Positions 22,780-32,705 are shown, counted from the stretch's first letter. The stretch is DNA of 64,000 nucleotides from Paulinella micropora (GCA_019918135.1 WBZZ01000752.1:58501-122500), one strand, 5' to 3'. Program-made: numbers and translations. Notes: generated by a model from the sequence alone, not told the origin.

Positions 22780-24373
22780 GGCAGAAGTTGGTAGCCAGGA
22801 CCAGCTGCAAGAACTCGAGGCTTAGATAGCGCAGCCACGCCTCTGGCTTACCCTTCGGTTTTAGCATAGAAAAATCGTGAGTTATTTCTGCCAGTGTCAA
22901 AAAGCCCGGCTTGCTTTCTACCAAAAAGCCTTTTCGAAATAAACGGGATTCAGCTAACTCGATGCTCTTGGCAGAACCTGAATCTGGGTGCCAAAAGTTG
23001 ATGCTGCCTTTTGGCCACCAAGCCTGGGCTTGTTCCAGGTACCTATACAACGAGTACAAGGGGCCCGTCTTGGCGCTCTCTTGGTCCGCCCACCACAGCG
23101 CACACGCCAACAACCAGCTAGGGCGCAGTTCAAAGCCTAGGAGTCTAGCCCTCAGCCAAGCGTGCGGGAGTGCGGGCAGGAGTGCCTGGCCGTCAAGCTT
23201 TTGGATCTGCTGCTTTATGATCCAAGTACAGCTGTACACGGCCCAGCTACACACGCGGTTGCAGAAGTCGAGCAGTTCAGTGACCCGCACGGGCTTCTGT
23301 TTCAGGCTTTCCCGTGTGTGTTTTAGGTAGGGACAGCCTTGGTCGCGTGACCCGGACTGCGGCTCAAGCTTTAGCAGCGCCAGTCGCCTGTGGTCACAGT
23401 CGATGGGTCGGAACCGCTAGGAATGGTCATCTAACAGCAGGTTCCACTCCGCCAAGTCCCAGTACAGAATGCGGGCCTCCGCTAACGCACTCAAGAAAAC
23501 CTTTACGTCCCTGAGCCAATCATTCCAAAGGCTGTCGGTCGCCGCAAGCTGGAATTTGGCGTGGTCGCTTGGCTGCTTGCCGGCGTACGGCATGCAGAAC
23601 CAATAGGCGACTTCCAGGCCGCCCCGGACGGCCCACACGCGTTCTACCCCCGGCACCAGCCCTTTCGTGATGGCGTGCAAATGTGCCTGTACTGCCGCGT
23701 CCAACAGGAACTCCGCGTCCAACGGGAACTCTTGGCTTGCTAATTTTTTGAAGACGTGCCACTGGCCTTCGTCCTTTACATGGTCCTTATGGTAGGCGAG
23801 GAAGACACCTGACTCTTTAAGCCGCTGTCGAAAGTATTTTTGTGTGAAACCGCTAAAGCGTTGCGCTGTGCACGCCTTTAATTCGATTTTAAGAGGAGGC
23901 TTCTCTTCTTTTATGTACACGTCTGGCTCTTCGTCAGACAGCTGCTCTGCCTGCTGTTTTCTGTCTTCTACTGTGTGTACACAACCTGTTTTCGGCGTAA
24001 GCTCGGACGATTGGTTTTCTTGCAGCATCATCGCGTCCAGCACAGACAACATATCCAGTTCAGACAACATATCCGGTTCAGACAACACCCTGTCCTTGCT
24101 CTCGACCGGCGTGCTTGGCAGCGTATGTACTAAGTGCTGCAAGCAGTCTTTCACGCCGCGGGGCCGGTGATGGGACGCGCAAAAGGTCGCGGCGTGGCGT
24201 GGCACACTGGGGGAGGGGCTTGTGACAAGGGTGGCGGCAGTGGGGTGGTCCATCTTTCTTTGTCTTTCTGGCGGATTTTTTGGTACTTTCTTGATGGCGC
24301 AAAATATTGCGGCTTGACGGTCTGTGAATATGATATGGCCGAAAAAGGCAGCGTTCTCAGGCTTTTCTGGCAA
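22780..24373 (-). pseudogene. protein-kinase-like gene, one in-frame TAG
   Basis: One minus-strand frame from ATG at 24371-24373 continues about 530 codons, broken only by TAG at 23417-23419. The N-terminal 150 residues are Ser/Glu-rich with no domain. Residues about 175-318 have kinase-like order: a candidate VFLAYHKD lysine strand, a hinge-like FCMPYAGK and a catalytic-loop-like LYWDLAEWNLLLDD (D-x-x-x-x-N as in the HRD loop). Immediately after the stop comes FRPIDCDHRRLAL, similar to the IDFD/DFG region of fungal-type FunK1 kinases. The stop falls between the catalytic loop and the metal-binding Asp, so the copy is dead unless read through. The assignment is by motif order only. Confidence 0.4.
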
Positions 24374-24397
24374 TACTGCCTTTTTTCGGCCATATCA
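24331..24397. repeat. Inverted repeat, 21/22-bp arms with 24-nt loop
   Basis: The left arm at 24331-24351 (TGATATGGCCGAAAAAGGCA, then G) pairs with the right arm at 24376-24397, with a single A bulge. The loop is 24352-24375. It covers the start codon region of the kinase-like frame, so it could be a cruciform or mRNA hairpin at the 5' end, or two joined terminal inverted repeats. Confidence 0.75.
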
Positions 24398-24534
24398 TTC
24401 CAGGCGCACACATACCCAAATTTGGCGACAAGTTTTGTGCAAAAAAAAGAAGAGAGAAAGAGAAAAATCTTCCTGCTCGAAAAAAAGGGGAGGGGAACGA
24501 AGGGAAGAGGGGAAGAGAGAGTGGGAGGGGGGGG

Positions 24535-24583
24535 AGAGAGAGAGAGAGAGAGAGGGGCGCCCCCGTTCTCTCCCCTCCCCCTT

Positions 24584-24632
<49 letters not shown>
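24535..24632. repeat. (GA)n then (CT)n: inverted dinucleotide pair
   Basis: GAGAGAGAGAG at 24535-24553 and CTCTCTCTCT at 24588-24632 are separated by about 35 bp of C-rich sequence. The two tracts can pair with each other to form a hairpin. Confidence 0.75.
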
Positions 24633-24636
<4 letters not shown>

Positions 24637-24660
24637 TTTTTTGTTTTTTGTGCAGCGGGA

Positions 24661-25160
24661 ATGGTTGCGACCGATGGGAGAGTTTCCACAGAGGCGCAGC
24701 AGACGGTTGGCACGGACTCCTGGGGCTTCCAAGAAATGGACGCACTGGACCAGGCCATAGACAAATTGAAAGCTGAGCGTAACCAAGAGACCATGGGCCA
24801 CGAGCAACTGGCCGCCGTGCTGCACGACATCATCCTGCAAGCCAATCGTGGCGCTCCCTGGACCAAAACCAAGGCCGACATAGGGCAGCCGGTGCCCGCG
24901 CGCAGGAGGTCATTGCAAGAATCTTCCGCGCACCGCTCGAAGCGAATCCACGTGGCCTCCCTCACCTCGTCCAGTGCCTCTTGGCACTCGGCCGAGACGA
25001 GCAGCGCCCCTTCCAAGCACAGCATCATTTCTTCCAAGAGCTCCTGCGCGGCCCTGGCATGTCCGCCGGCGCCCGGGCAGCCTTGCAATCTCTTCACCAG
25101 CAGGTCAGCGCGTGCGCGTAGCAGCCCCTTGACGTCCTCGTCTTGTTGCAGTTGCGGACG
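24661..25160 (+). other. Unassigned block open on both strands
   Basis: 500 bp of GC-rich sequence open on plus (VATDGRVSTEAQQTVGTDS..., helical, charged) and on minus (LLRARADLLVKRLQGC..., helical). Either strand could be coding; no domain is recognised on either. The start of the plus frame follows TTTTTTGTGCAG, a plausible splice acceptor at 24655-24657. Confidence 0.3.
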
Positions 25161-25256
25161 CGTGTGTTTCTCTTTTTGTCTGGTTGTCGGGTTGTTTTTT
25201 TGGGCACCCGGCTTCCTTTGCCCCCCGCCCTGCCACAACTCTTTCGCGGCCCCTAC

Positions 25257-25257
<1 letters not shown>

Positions 25258-25308
<51 letters not shown>
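25258..25308. repeat. Poly-C run (~50 nt)
   Basis: An almost uninterrupted run of C, followed by CACACACA and, at about 25358, a second C-run of about 13. The Pro-repeat and Gly-repeat frames across it are artefacts. Such runs are often unstable in assembly. Confidence 0.9.
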
Positions 25309-25309
<1 letters not shown>

Positions 25310-25641
25310 ACACACACACAACCTTTTCTTTTTTGTCCCGCAGCCGTGCGCGCGGCCCCCCCCCCCCCCCAACTACACACCTCTCCCTCTCAAGTTTTTT
25401 TTGGTTTTGTTTTGCTTGCTGTATCTGAAAAAACGGGACTAGCCTTTTTTTCTTCAATCTTTAAAACCCACAAAAAAGGGAAAGTCTGGACCAGTGCCGC
25501 AACGTCAGCCCCTTGCAATATCACCTTGTTTCTCCCTACTAGCCGTCATCTCTTTTGCGCATTTTTTTAGACATCTACACACATACATGATACTTACGTA
25601 CCCCCTTTTGACTAACAATGATTTATTTGGCATCATTAGCA

Positions 25642-26310
25642 GGAGAAGACAGTCAGGCGAATTTGGGAGAAAGAGACATCGCAGACAATGGACATCCATT
25701 ACAAGGGATCGTGCAGGAATTAGAGGCTAAGCGACTGGAGAGTAAAAAGAGACGTAAGGCGCGAAATACAGCGAGGTGGCGACAAAGACAGTCTGAAGAG
25801 ACGAAAGAGGAGGAGCGTGCAAAAGCAAGAGCAAGGATGCAAGCAAGGCGTCAAAGACAATCGGCACAGAGCAAGGAAGAAGAGCGTGCAAATGCGCGAG
25901 CAGGGATGCAGGCAGCACGTGAAGGACAACGACCGAGAGAAGGGAAGAAGAGCGTGCAGAGGCGCGAGCAAGGATGCAGGCAGCACGTGAAGGACAAACG
26001 ACCGAGAGAAGGGAAGAAGAGCGTGAAGAGGCGCGAGCAAGGATGAATAAAAAGAGGCAACATCAAACTGAAGATGAGCAGATGCAAGATATGGATAGTT
26101 CCAAGGAGAGGATGAAGCGGTTACGTTCCAAGCGCAAGAAAGAGAAAGCATCCTGCACTGAGCAAACAGACGATGCAGACGATGCAGAGTCTGACAGAAA
26201 TCCTGATAAGGAAAAGAAATCAATACATCATTTCTTAAGTGCTGTGTCAGCAGAAACGCGGAACCACGTGCTTGCAGAAAGGTATATATTACGGAACAAG
26301 AATATACACA
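25642..26310 (+). pseudogene. Helitron exon with R/E-rich tandem motif
   Basis: Begins at acceptor ATTAGCAG/GAGAAG. It encodes repeated motifs of about 20-25 residues of the type KEEERAKARARMQARRQRQS, repeated three to five times and running into another frame (about 25950) through DNA-level repeat-unit changes. Similar short Arg/Glu repeats (R-x-R...T/S-x-E-x-R) precede the core in many Helitron proteins. The final part (MKRLRSKRKKEKASC) is basic, and the exon ends near SIHHFLSAVSAETRNHVLAER. It probably forms long charged helices or binds DNA. Confidence 0.55.
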
Positions 26311-26319
26311 TGTAGAAAC

Positions 26320-27392
26320 GTACATATAGCTGAAGTTCTACCTATTACACATACATTTCCATTTGCTCTGTCAAGGTTGGGTCTGGATCCAGAAGTTGGT
26401 TCCTTTTTAGTGGAGCATGAGCTGTACGTTAAGAACAATTTGAGTTCTGTGTTTTTCTGCTCTTCCTGCTGTGAGATCAAATTCCAGAAAGACAGGTACA
26501 GCGACAGCAGAAAATGGCAGGCAGTGTGCAGGCGATGTGTTCCTTTAAATCGGCTCTCTAGTGTCGGCAATCCTTTCACTGCAGGCAACGGCATGATCGT
26601 TTGGAGTGCTGACAAGGTAGATGACAGCTGTTGCATCAATCTTTTCCACATGTCTAATACGTGTGTCAGAGGCCACCAGAACTATCTGGGCTGCGCATGG
26701 TTGCGGAAATGCTTATCTGTCTAGTGCTTCCGATTGCATCAGTGTTCACGGTTGGCAACGGACACAGCTATTATTGTGGTCACCAACTTAACATCGGACA
26801 GGATCTGAAAGAGTTATTCCACGTGCTTCCGCGGCTAGGTTCCGAAATGCCAATCAACATCATTTTTCGTCGTGGGACGAAACCAGGGAGCGAAGCAAAG
26901 TTCATGGATCTTTCAGTACGCAGGGAAAAGGTACAGGACGCTTTGCGGTGGCTGCGCCAACACAACCCGCTCTATCGAGAGTTGGATGAGAAGTGGTTTG
27001 CTAAGCTAGATGACCCGCGGTGGACGACTCTCCCTGAAGATGGCATGATGCCAGGTTTAAACTGTATAGTTGAGGATGAAAGCAAAGAAGACAGCAAGGC
27101 ACCCGAGGGAGGCTATTTGTTGGAGCGGTGGAGTTCGCGATTTCGTATCGAATGTGGCGATTTCGGCATACTGGAATGGGATAAAGTGTATTCAGTGTGT
27201 GTCTTCCAAGAAGAATTGTGGGACAAGGTTTTGGAGTACGATGAGTTCCGGGAGGAGATGCACAGTCCAGATCGCGCGCACAGTACAGAGCCCTCCGAGA
27301 AATCTGTCCCCACCAGCCAGCCTGAATCAGAAGAGGAACGTGTTATTACAGTGCGTCACTACGGCCTTCACAGATGGTCGGTTATTGCCTAG
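26320..27392 (+). pseudogene. Helitron conserved N-terminal region (DUF6570-like) with Cys pairs
   Basis: The segment 26370-26640 has FFCSSCCEIKFQKDR and VCRRCVPLNR, pairs of cysteines like those preceding Helitron cores. After a frame change near 26690 comes MVAEMLICLVLPIASVF, a tract matching the EEMLIARV-P-I-x-V signature, then the GHQLNIGQDLKEL, LPRLGSEMPINIIFRR, VRREKVQDALRWL and NPLYREL blocks in the known order of Helitron proteins (GHV-NF-Q-V; LP-LP--L-I; VRR-KV--AL-WL; NPLY--I). This is the DUF6570-type domain. The frame shift between the Cys region and the core, and the stop at 27390, may be intron borders or decay. Confidence 0.7.
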
Positions 27393-27399
27393 CTGGATC

Positions 27400-28051
27400 C
27401 ACGAATGGGACGATCGTGAGCGTAAGAAAGATTCAGAACACCAGTTGTTGTACGGCGAAGAATTTGCAGAGGAAGAAAAGCAATCCGCACATCGCGTACC
27501 GAACGAAGAAAAAGTATTTGTTTCACAAATCATCTTCGCTGGCATGAGAGGATACTGGATAGACAAACATACTCAGTTTTTGACAGACGATTGTCACCGT
27601 TCCGCGAGAGCTCATTGTGAGATGAGCAGTACTGACAGTTGCTTTCCATACTCCAAGTGTCCATTATGTTTTTTTTTATTTAGAAGCCACTACCTCAGAG
27701 CCTGTCAGCGAGCGCAAGGCAGAGAGTTTGTATGGTTTTTCGAAGCTTCAGACAGGAGCGGAAGAAGCTGAGAAAGCGGGCGTGGCTAAGGTTGAAGGAA
27801 CAAAGAAGTGCGCGCTACAACAGTCGAAGGGGAGCAAGGAATTAGAACCGACGATCGACGATATCGAGAGTGCTGCAGGTACATCCGCTGACAAAACGTT
27901 CGTGGAATTAGCAACATCCTCTGGCATCGCCAACAGCGACATCCCGGTGCGGGAAGCAGAGGAATTAGCGAGGCATGTTGCGGCACACGACAAAGAAGTT
28001 CCACTCGGATCTGCTGCTCGTATCTGCAAGGTGATGTTATCAGCGATCAGG
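27400..28051 (+). pseudogene. Helitron linker exons
   Basis: Two open stretches: 27395-about 27570 (WIHEWDDRERKKDSEHQLL...) and 27681-28051 (EATTSEPVSERKAESLYGF...AARICKVMLSAIR), separated by a probable intron ending TTTTTATTTAG at 27680. The second ends at a GTAACATG donor at 28052. Low-complexity Ala/Glu-rich linker before the replication-initiator domain; no motif of its own. Confidence 0.5.
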
Positions 28052-28144
28052 TAACATGTAGCAGCAGCGTTAGAATTGGTGTTGACGACTAAATGCATAT
28101 GTATACATCATTAAATTATTTTTGTATGATTGTGGTGCATCATG

Positions 28145-28216
28145 CAGGTGTTTGATGGGTCGAATCCAGAATTGCGTTTGTTACTATCGAAAGCGTTTCC
28201 CACATTATTCCCTGGC
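28145..28216 (+). pseudogene. Start of the Helitron replication-initiator domain, cut by Copia-B
   Basis: The exon begins after CATCATGCAG with VFDGSNPELRLLLSKAFPTLFPG. The FPTLFPG end corresponds to the P-LFP-G start of the Helitron_like_N domain, and coding then jumps to 32706 onward (GNGDGDFYRTKTYDLP) when Copia-B is skipped. CCTGGC at 28211-28216 is repeated at 32706-32711. Confidence 0.75.
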
Positions 28217-28219
28217 TTC

Positions 28220-28600
28220 TTGTCACCAGCCACTCGTCGTCGGTGAAAAATGTTCCGGGATTTGCGTCACTTTTGCCACTTTTTTTCCCGTGCGACGTTA
28301 GAGCTGTGAAACACATGTTGGGGTGACGTTGCTGTTCTGCTCCCTGGGTAGAGTGTTGGCCACCCATGCGTAGTGTAGTCTCTCACCATGATGTCAGCTG
28401 ACACCTTGATCTTCCTGTCGTAGTAACTCCAGACGATGTACGCAGACTGTTCCACATTAACACCCATGAACACTGCTGGCTCCCCCTTTTCCTGCCCTTT
28501 CTTCCCTTCTTTGTAGATAACAGAGGCAGCCAAACGGATGTAACATGGAGTAGTGAGGGGGGGGTCGTCCATAGAACGCCTCATGTCTTGACGTCTTTGT
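28220..28600 (-). pseudogene. Copia-B integrase C-terminal part, frameshifted
   Basis: Continues from the main polyprotein frame in another frame: KKGQEKGEPAVFMGVNVEQS, SAYIVWSYYDRKIKVSADIMV, as in the Copia segment after the integrase core (FVGY...YRVYD...V-VSRDV). It reads on through FFTDDEWLVTRS and ends at the Helitron junction before any RT. Confidence 0.6.
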
Positions 28601-31600
28601 TCCAGCCCTCCCTTGTAGGTTCAGTAGAAAAACAGCGTAGTTAACAGCTAGCGGTAGGAAGTACACCGGCACTGATCTCGCAACCAAAAGTGTAGTTGCC
28701 AAATTGGAAACGACCTTAATCCCTGCTTCAGCGTAGGCGTCTTTGTTTGGGTCATCTCGCACAGGCAGATGACGCTCCACCCCTGTTCGTTGCAGATGAT
28801 CTAGGATGCCTTTAGCAATGCACTCCTTATCTGTGCGAAACTTTTTCATCTTATTTCCAGTCTGCGTCTCAGACCATGCCTGTAGATGCTTGACTTGCTC
28901 CAGTGTAGCATTCTGATCTCTCGTTTTGCACCAGTAGTTGCGTAGTAGTCCAGTAACATTATCCACAAAGACGTTGCAGTAAGGAGTGTCTCCATACATG
29001 GGGAACATGATCCTTCCTGTTCCGTCCCAACTCCAATCCTCCCCTGCCTTCTCGCAGACAGTGAGTGACGCCCCCACGTAGTTAGAATGCTTCCGCATCT
29101 TTGTCGTCATACATGAAGTACATGCATGGTTGTCCATAGTTCCTTTTCCCCTCAACGTGATGTTGTTCATTCTTACAAATTGTTTCCCCATCGTTGACCC
29201 AAAATGGAACACGTCATGCAACTTCCCAGCGTCCACAGTCGTAGCAGGGTCCATAGTCGTAGTCCAGAACGCAGATTGATAGCATGGGAAAGTCGAACTG
29301 CTCTCCCCTTGCTCATTCTCCGTCTTCACAGTTCTGAACTTATACTGACAGGTCACCGGATCGAAGTCCCCTACCAATATTTTGTCACTGGGGCGTACGT
29401 CAATTTGCTGTTTCGTAACAAAGAAACCGTCACCTTGTAACACAATTCCATATCCCTGTTTTTGTTTTTGTCCGGCGGAGAAGAGCACACGGTCCAGCGA
29501 CTCCAAGCAGAAGGTCTCCCCCATCGTCACCTGTTGAGGTTTCCCTTCCCCTGTCTTTCCAACAAACTTCATCTTCCCCATCACCGTTGCTTTCGTAGGC
29601 CCATCTATTCCCCTGAGGTCGAGCCCTTCTTCCTCTCTATCATCCAGCATTGACGCCTCCGGTACCAGATGCCTCGACGAGCCACTGTCCAGGTATATAT
29701 CCCTTCCATTCTGTTCTTCGCCATCCACCGCCATCATGCTCGCAGGGTCGTCTCCCATCGGCGTGTTTGGTGGCTTCCTTTCTTCCTCTGGTTCTTCTCC
29801 TTCCATAGCAGATGTAAGCAGCTCACCACCAACCGTGATCGTCGTCTTCATCTCCTCCCACGTCCCAACCTTCCTTTCCACCTGCGCAGTCTGTTCCCTC
29901 GGTCACCGGTCTCGCCGTATAACAGATAACGAACCCGTCTGGTCCTCACCACCGTCACTAGGCATCACTGAGGTAGCAACCATTGTCTTCTTCTCTTCTT
30001 GCGCAATTGCGTACGGAGGCGGAAATTGTTGCGCTCGCTCTTTCATAATCATTCTCTCGTTGTCGTTCACCGCCAACGCCAGAGCTTCCATAAGAGCTTC
30101 CCAACTCACATCAATCCATTCAGCTGCCTCCGCCGATGGTTGCATCCTCAGAGCCCTGTTGTGTCTTGGCATCATTGCCTTCTTGCCTTCCTCCGGACTC
30201 TCATCAAAATATCGAAGCATCCTCATGTAGGCCAAGTCCGCTCGCATCCCAGCGATCGTAGACGCATGTCCCCCATAGCCCCTCCCCGGTGCCGAAGCTT
30301 CATTCTCTATCACAGCCTTCCACGTTGGCTTGACGTCTGCCGATTGAGTGTATTTGCAGAAGATCTTGTGGGTCTTCCAGTCCTGAGACTGGCACCACCT
30401 GCCGCAGTAGTAGACCATTTTACAGTGGAAACACTTTTTCGTTGCTTTCATCGCGCAGAACTCACACTCTCTTGGAGCCCTCGCGAGTATAGCTTCCGGT
30501 GCGTCCAGTCCGACTTCTCGCTCCAGTCCCTTGACATATGATTCCCAGTCAGCCGGAACCACCTTGAAGTTGTACAGCCACTTCCAGTAACGCAGTTCAC
30601 TGACACACGCATTATTAAAACACTTCCAGAAGTCAGCAACATTTACTTTTCCATGGCTCTGGTCCCCCGGTACATTCTCCTCTTCTTCTCCTATGAAGAT
30701 CATAGGACTTGTCGCAGCCATAAACGAGAACGCAGTCTTCCCTTCCTTGCCTCCCGCCCCAACCTCCATGAGACCTCCCCCGTCCGCTGCCGTAGGCCTC
30801 CATCGTTCTCGGGATATCCACGTCGTTGGTTGACACTGCAAGACACGACACGACCGGCGCAGCATTGTTGGCTTTCTTTCCGCCAGCTTTATCTCCCGGC
30901 TTAGCATTGGTTTGGCTCGCACTGCCGTTACCACTTGATTTTTGGCTTGCGTTCGCCTTCTGGTTCCCATTCGGCGGCAGCTTCTTGCGATACCTGTCCT
31001 TCAGCGTGGGGCATCTCCTTCCTTGGTGGTCGTCTTAATCGTGCAGGTGAAGTACTTGTGTGGGTTCCCGCAGTTGTAGCACTCAAGCTTCCTTCCTTCC
31101 CTCAGCGGTGCTTCCCTTGTCTTCTGCTGCGTAGGGACCATCGCTCTTTCTTCTCTGGACATTGCCTCATTCGCTATCACCCTCCTCTCGAAGAGTTGCT
31201 TGAAGTCGTCCCACGTAGCAGAAGGCGTAGCCACCTGAGCATCCAAGAATGACTTCCACGGGTCCCTTTGCTCGCACTTCCCAAGTGCAGTCTTAATAAA
31301 CTGCATCCTCATTGTTGCACTTATCGGTTCCTCGTGAGCCTCCAAGAACTGGCTATGCGATTCGAAGTCGCTGAGTTGAGCACGTAGGTCTTCCTTGCAA
31401 TTAAATTTCCATCCACTTACCAGGTTGCTTCTCCGTTGCTTCTGGTGAGCGTCGTTCCCCTGGTACCGTTGCCGGAGCATCCTTAATAACTCTTTCGGTC
31501 TCAGTTGCTCCTCCCGCACTAGGTGCCGTACGATGCGTTCAGATGCCGATCCATAGTCCAGCCCTTTGTACATCCACATGAAGATCTGGGCCCTTCTGAC

Positions 31601-31918
31601 CAGCACTCTTCTCCGTTGAACCGGAGTCAAGTCATGCTTCTGATCCTGCTGCTTGTTGTCAGCATCCCCACGTCTTTGCATCGCAGCACCATCCTTGGCC
31701 TCCTTGGCCTCCGCCCGCAGTTCTGCTTCGAACTCGATCCGCCATTGAAGCACTTCAGCCAGCGGCTTGACGTACTCCCAGCATTCGATCGACGCCAGGT
31801 CCGCCCGAAGTTGCGCGTACCAATCGTCCCAGCTCCGTCCAGCGACACCATCCTTGAACGTAGGCGCCTTCCCTTGCAGAATAGCGGTCGCAGCATCTCT
31901 TAGCACAGAAGAGGACAT
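28457..31918 (-). pseudogene. Copia-B polyprotein: gag, zinc knuckle, MYND finger, protease, integrase
   Basis: One minus-strand frame of 1,154 codons starting at ATG 31916-31918, broken only by two TGA codons (31001-31003 and 29903-29905). Order: gag helices (SWDDWYAQLRADLASIE...), a knuckle-like ECYNCGNPHKYFTC (spacing C-x2-C-x3-H-x3-C, one shorter than usual), a canonical MYND finger (30356-30466), a protease motif LDSGSS (Asp at codon 65 of the part from 29881), the pre-integrase H/C region (LHDVFHFGS, CTSC) and the integrase with D286 (WDGTG), D351 (RTDKE) and E385 (YAEAG). It would package and integrate the element. The MYND finger is unusual for Copia. The frame stops before RT. Confidence 0.8.
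30356..30466 (-). other. MYND-type zinc finger within the Copia-B frame
   Basis: Residues 169-205 of the segment starting at 30970 give C169-x2-C172-x7-C180-x2-C183-x5-C189-x3-C193-x7-H201-x3-C205. All eight ligands are in place, together with the usual aromatic YYC and the CQ-x-x-DW-x-x-HK block. MYND fingers bind proline-rich partner peptides in chromatin proteins. The finger is in the same frame as gag upstream and protease downstream. Confidence 0.85.
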
Positions 31919-31974
31919 AACCCTTTATATTAACTTGAATAGTAGTACGGTGTTCTGAACCGGAGCACTTAATG
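31916..31974 (-). repeat. 59-bp LTR end, inverted copy
   Basis: Exact inverted match of 32636-32694. On the minus strand it is the last 59 bp of the LTR, running straight into the gag ATG (GGGTTATG). Only the LTR end is kept; the rest of this LTR is missing, and RNase H coding on the other strand begins immediately after. Confidence 0.85.
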
Positions 31975-31976
31975 CC

Positions 31977-32303
31977 TTGATGAATTTGGAAGCGGTGAGG
32001 AATGTGTTGCGGTCTCTACCGTGGTCTGATGCCAACCCACTCAAGAAGGAGCTTGATGAGGTGCTGATACTCAGAGTTGATAATCAGGCAACAGTTAGCA
32101 CGGCACCAAACTCGGTGTTTGCCAAGAGGCTCAGGCACATTGCGCTCAGACATTATCATCTCACAGAGGCGATACGGAAGGGGGAGGTGATGGTCAAGTG
32201 GGTGCCGTCTGAGGAGAACAGAGCGGACATATTATCGAAGAAGATCACTAGTCCGTCGGCATTCAAGCGTGGAGCGGATCGCTTAACGGGACACTCGATT
32301 TGA
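31977..32303 (+). pseudogene. Copia-B RNase H C-terminal fragment
   Basis: About 108 codons: VDNQATVSTAPNSVFAKRLR, HIALRHYHLTEAIRKGEV, KWVPSEENRADILSK. This is the end of a Copia RNase H (D-N-Q-A...H-L...RHY-LRE-I--GEV---W-PSE-N-ADILTK). The RT and the N-terminal half of RNase H are absent. Stop TGA at 32301. Confidence 0.8.
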
Positions 32304-32379
32304 CTCTGTCTTCATGGTAGGACTGTGAGTGGTTAGTCAGTATTACACTTAGATTGTATTCTGACGACCTATTGAATTA

Positions 32380-32694
32380 GGGGGAGCTTTATACCAAGTT
32401 CTTTGTTAGATTAGAATTGGTAATTATAATTCATTAGGCCGTGTAACTTCACAATTAAGGACTGATATCTTTACTGATAGGACTGACAGTAGGAAATGGG
32501 CTTGAAGAATTACGATTGGGCTGATTAGTTCAAGTGCATTAGTCAGGACAGGACACGCGTCTTAGTGTCGCGCCTTTTTATGTACCTCAATCTGTGTCTA
32601 AGTAAAACAACTCAGATTTGCCAAATTCAGCAAGTCATTAAGTGCTCCGGTTCAGAACACCGTACTACTATTCAAGTTAATATAAAGGGTTATG
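32380..32694 (+). repeat. Copia-B 3' LTR with upstream polypurine tract
   Basis: A polypurine tract AGGGGGAG at 32379-32386 follows the RNase H stop, and then about 305 bp of non-coding sequence runs to TAAAGGGTTATG. Its last 59 bp are those repeated inverted at 31916-31974. GGGTTATGAGCC follows at 32687-32698, the same motif that follows the inverted LTR of Copia-C. Confidence 0.65.
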
Positions 32695-32705
32695 AGCCTT
32701 GAAAG

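Larger units (their letters stand above)
22171..25641. mobile_element. 3.4-kb intronic insertion with minus-strand kinase-like gene
   Basis: The Helitron intron from donor GTAGGTATG at 22171 to acceptor ATTAGCAG at 25641 is far larger than the others (about 60-130 bp). It contains GC-rich sequence unlike its surroundings, minus-strand coding sequence at about 22780-24373, a second potentially coding block at 24661-25160, a 21-22-bp inverted repeat at 24331-24397, a TC/GA repeat pair at 24535-24632 and a poly-C run. It is probably a foreign insertion or a captured gene. Terminal repeats and target duplication were not found. Confidence 0.5.
28217..32705. mobile_element. Copia-B: rearranged Copia element nested in the Helitron
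   Basis: Bounded by the direct duplication CCTGGC (28211-28216 and 32706-32711), it interrupts the Helitron exon exactly where the domain would read through. The left part (28217-31918) is a minus-strand gag, MYND, protease and integrase frame. The right part (31977-32694) is a plus-strand RNase H end followed by one LTR. The two halves are joined head to head through a 59-bp inverted repeat (31916-31974 versus 32636-32694). RT is missing. The TSD shows that the rearranged form was what inserted, or that rearrangement happened without loss of the ends. Confidence 0.8.

Noticed and set aside
24582-25457. Long minus-strand frame with Gly-rich segment
   Set aside because: It includes the poly-C and (TC)n tracts; only the central 24661-25160 part could be coding, and strand is undecided.
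28211-28216. CCTGGC as chance repeat
   Set aside because: Removal of the interval between the two copies restores the Helitron frame exactly, so chance is unlikely.
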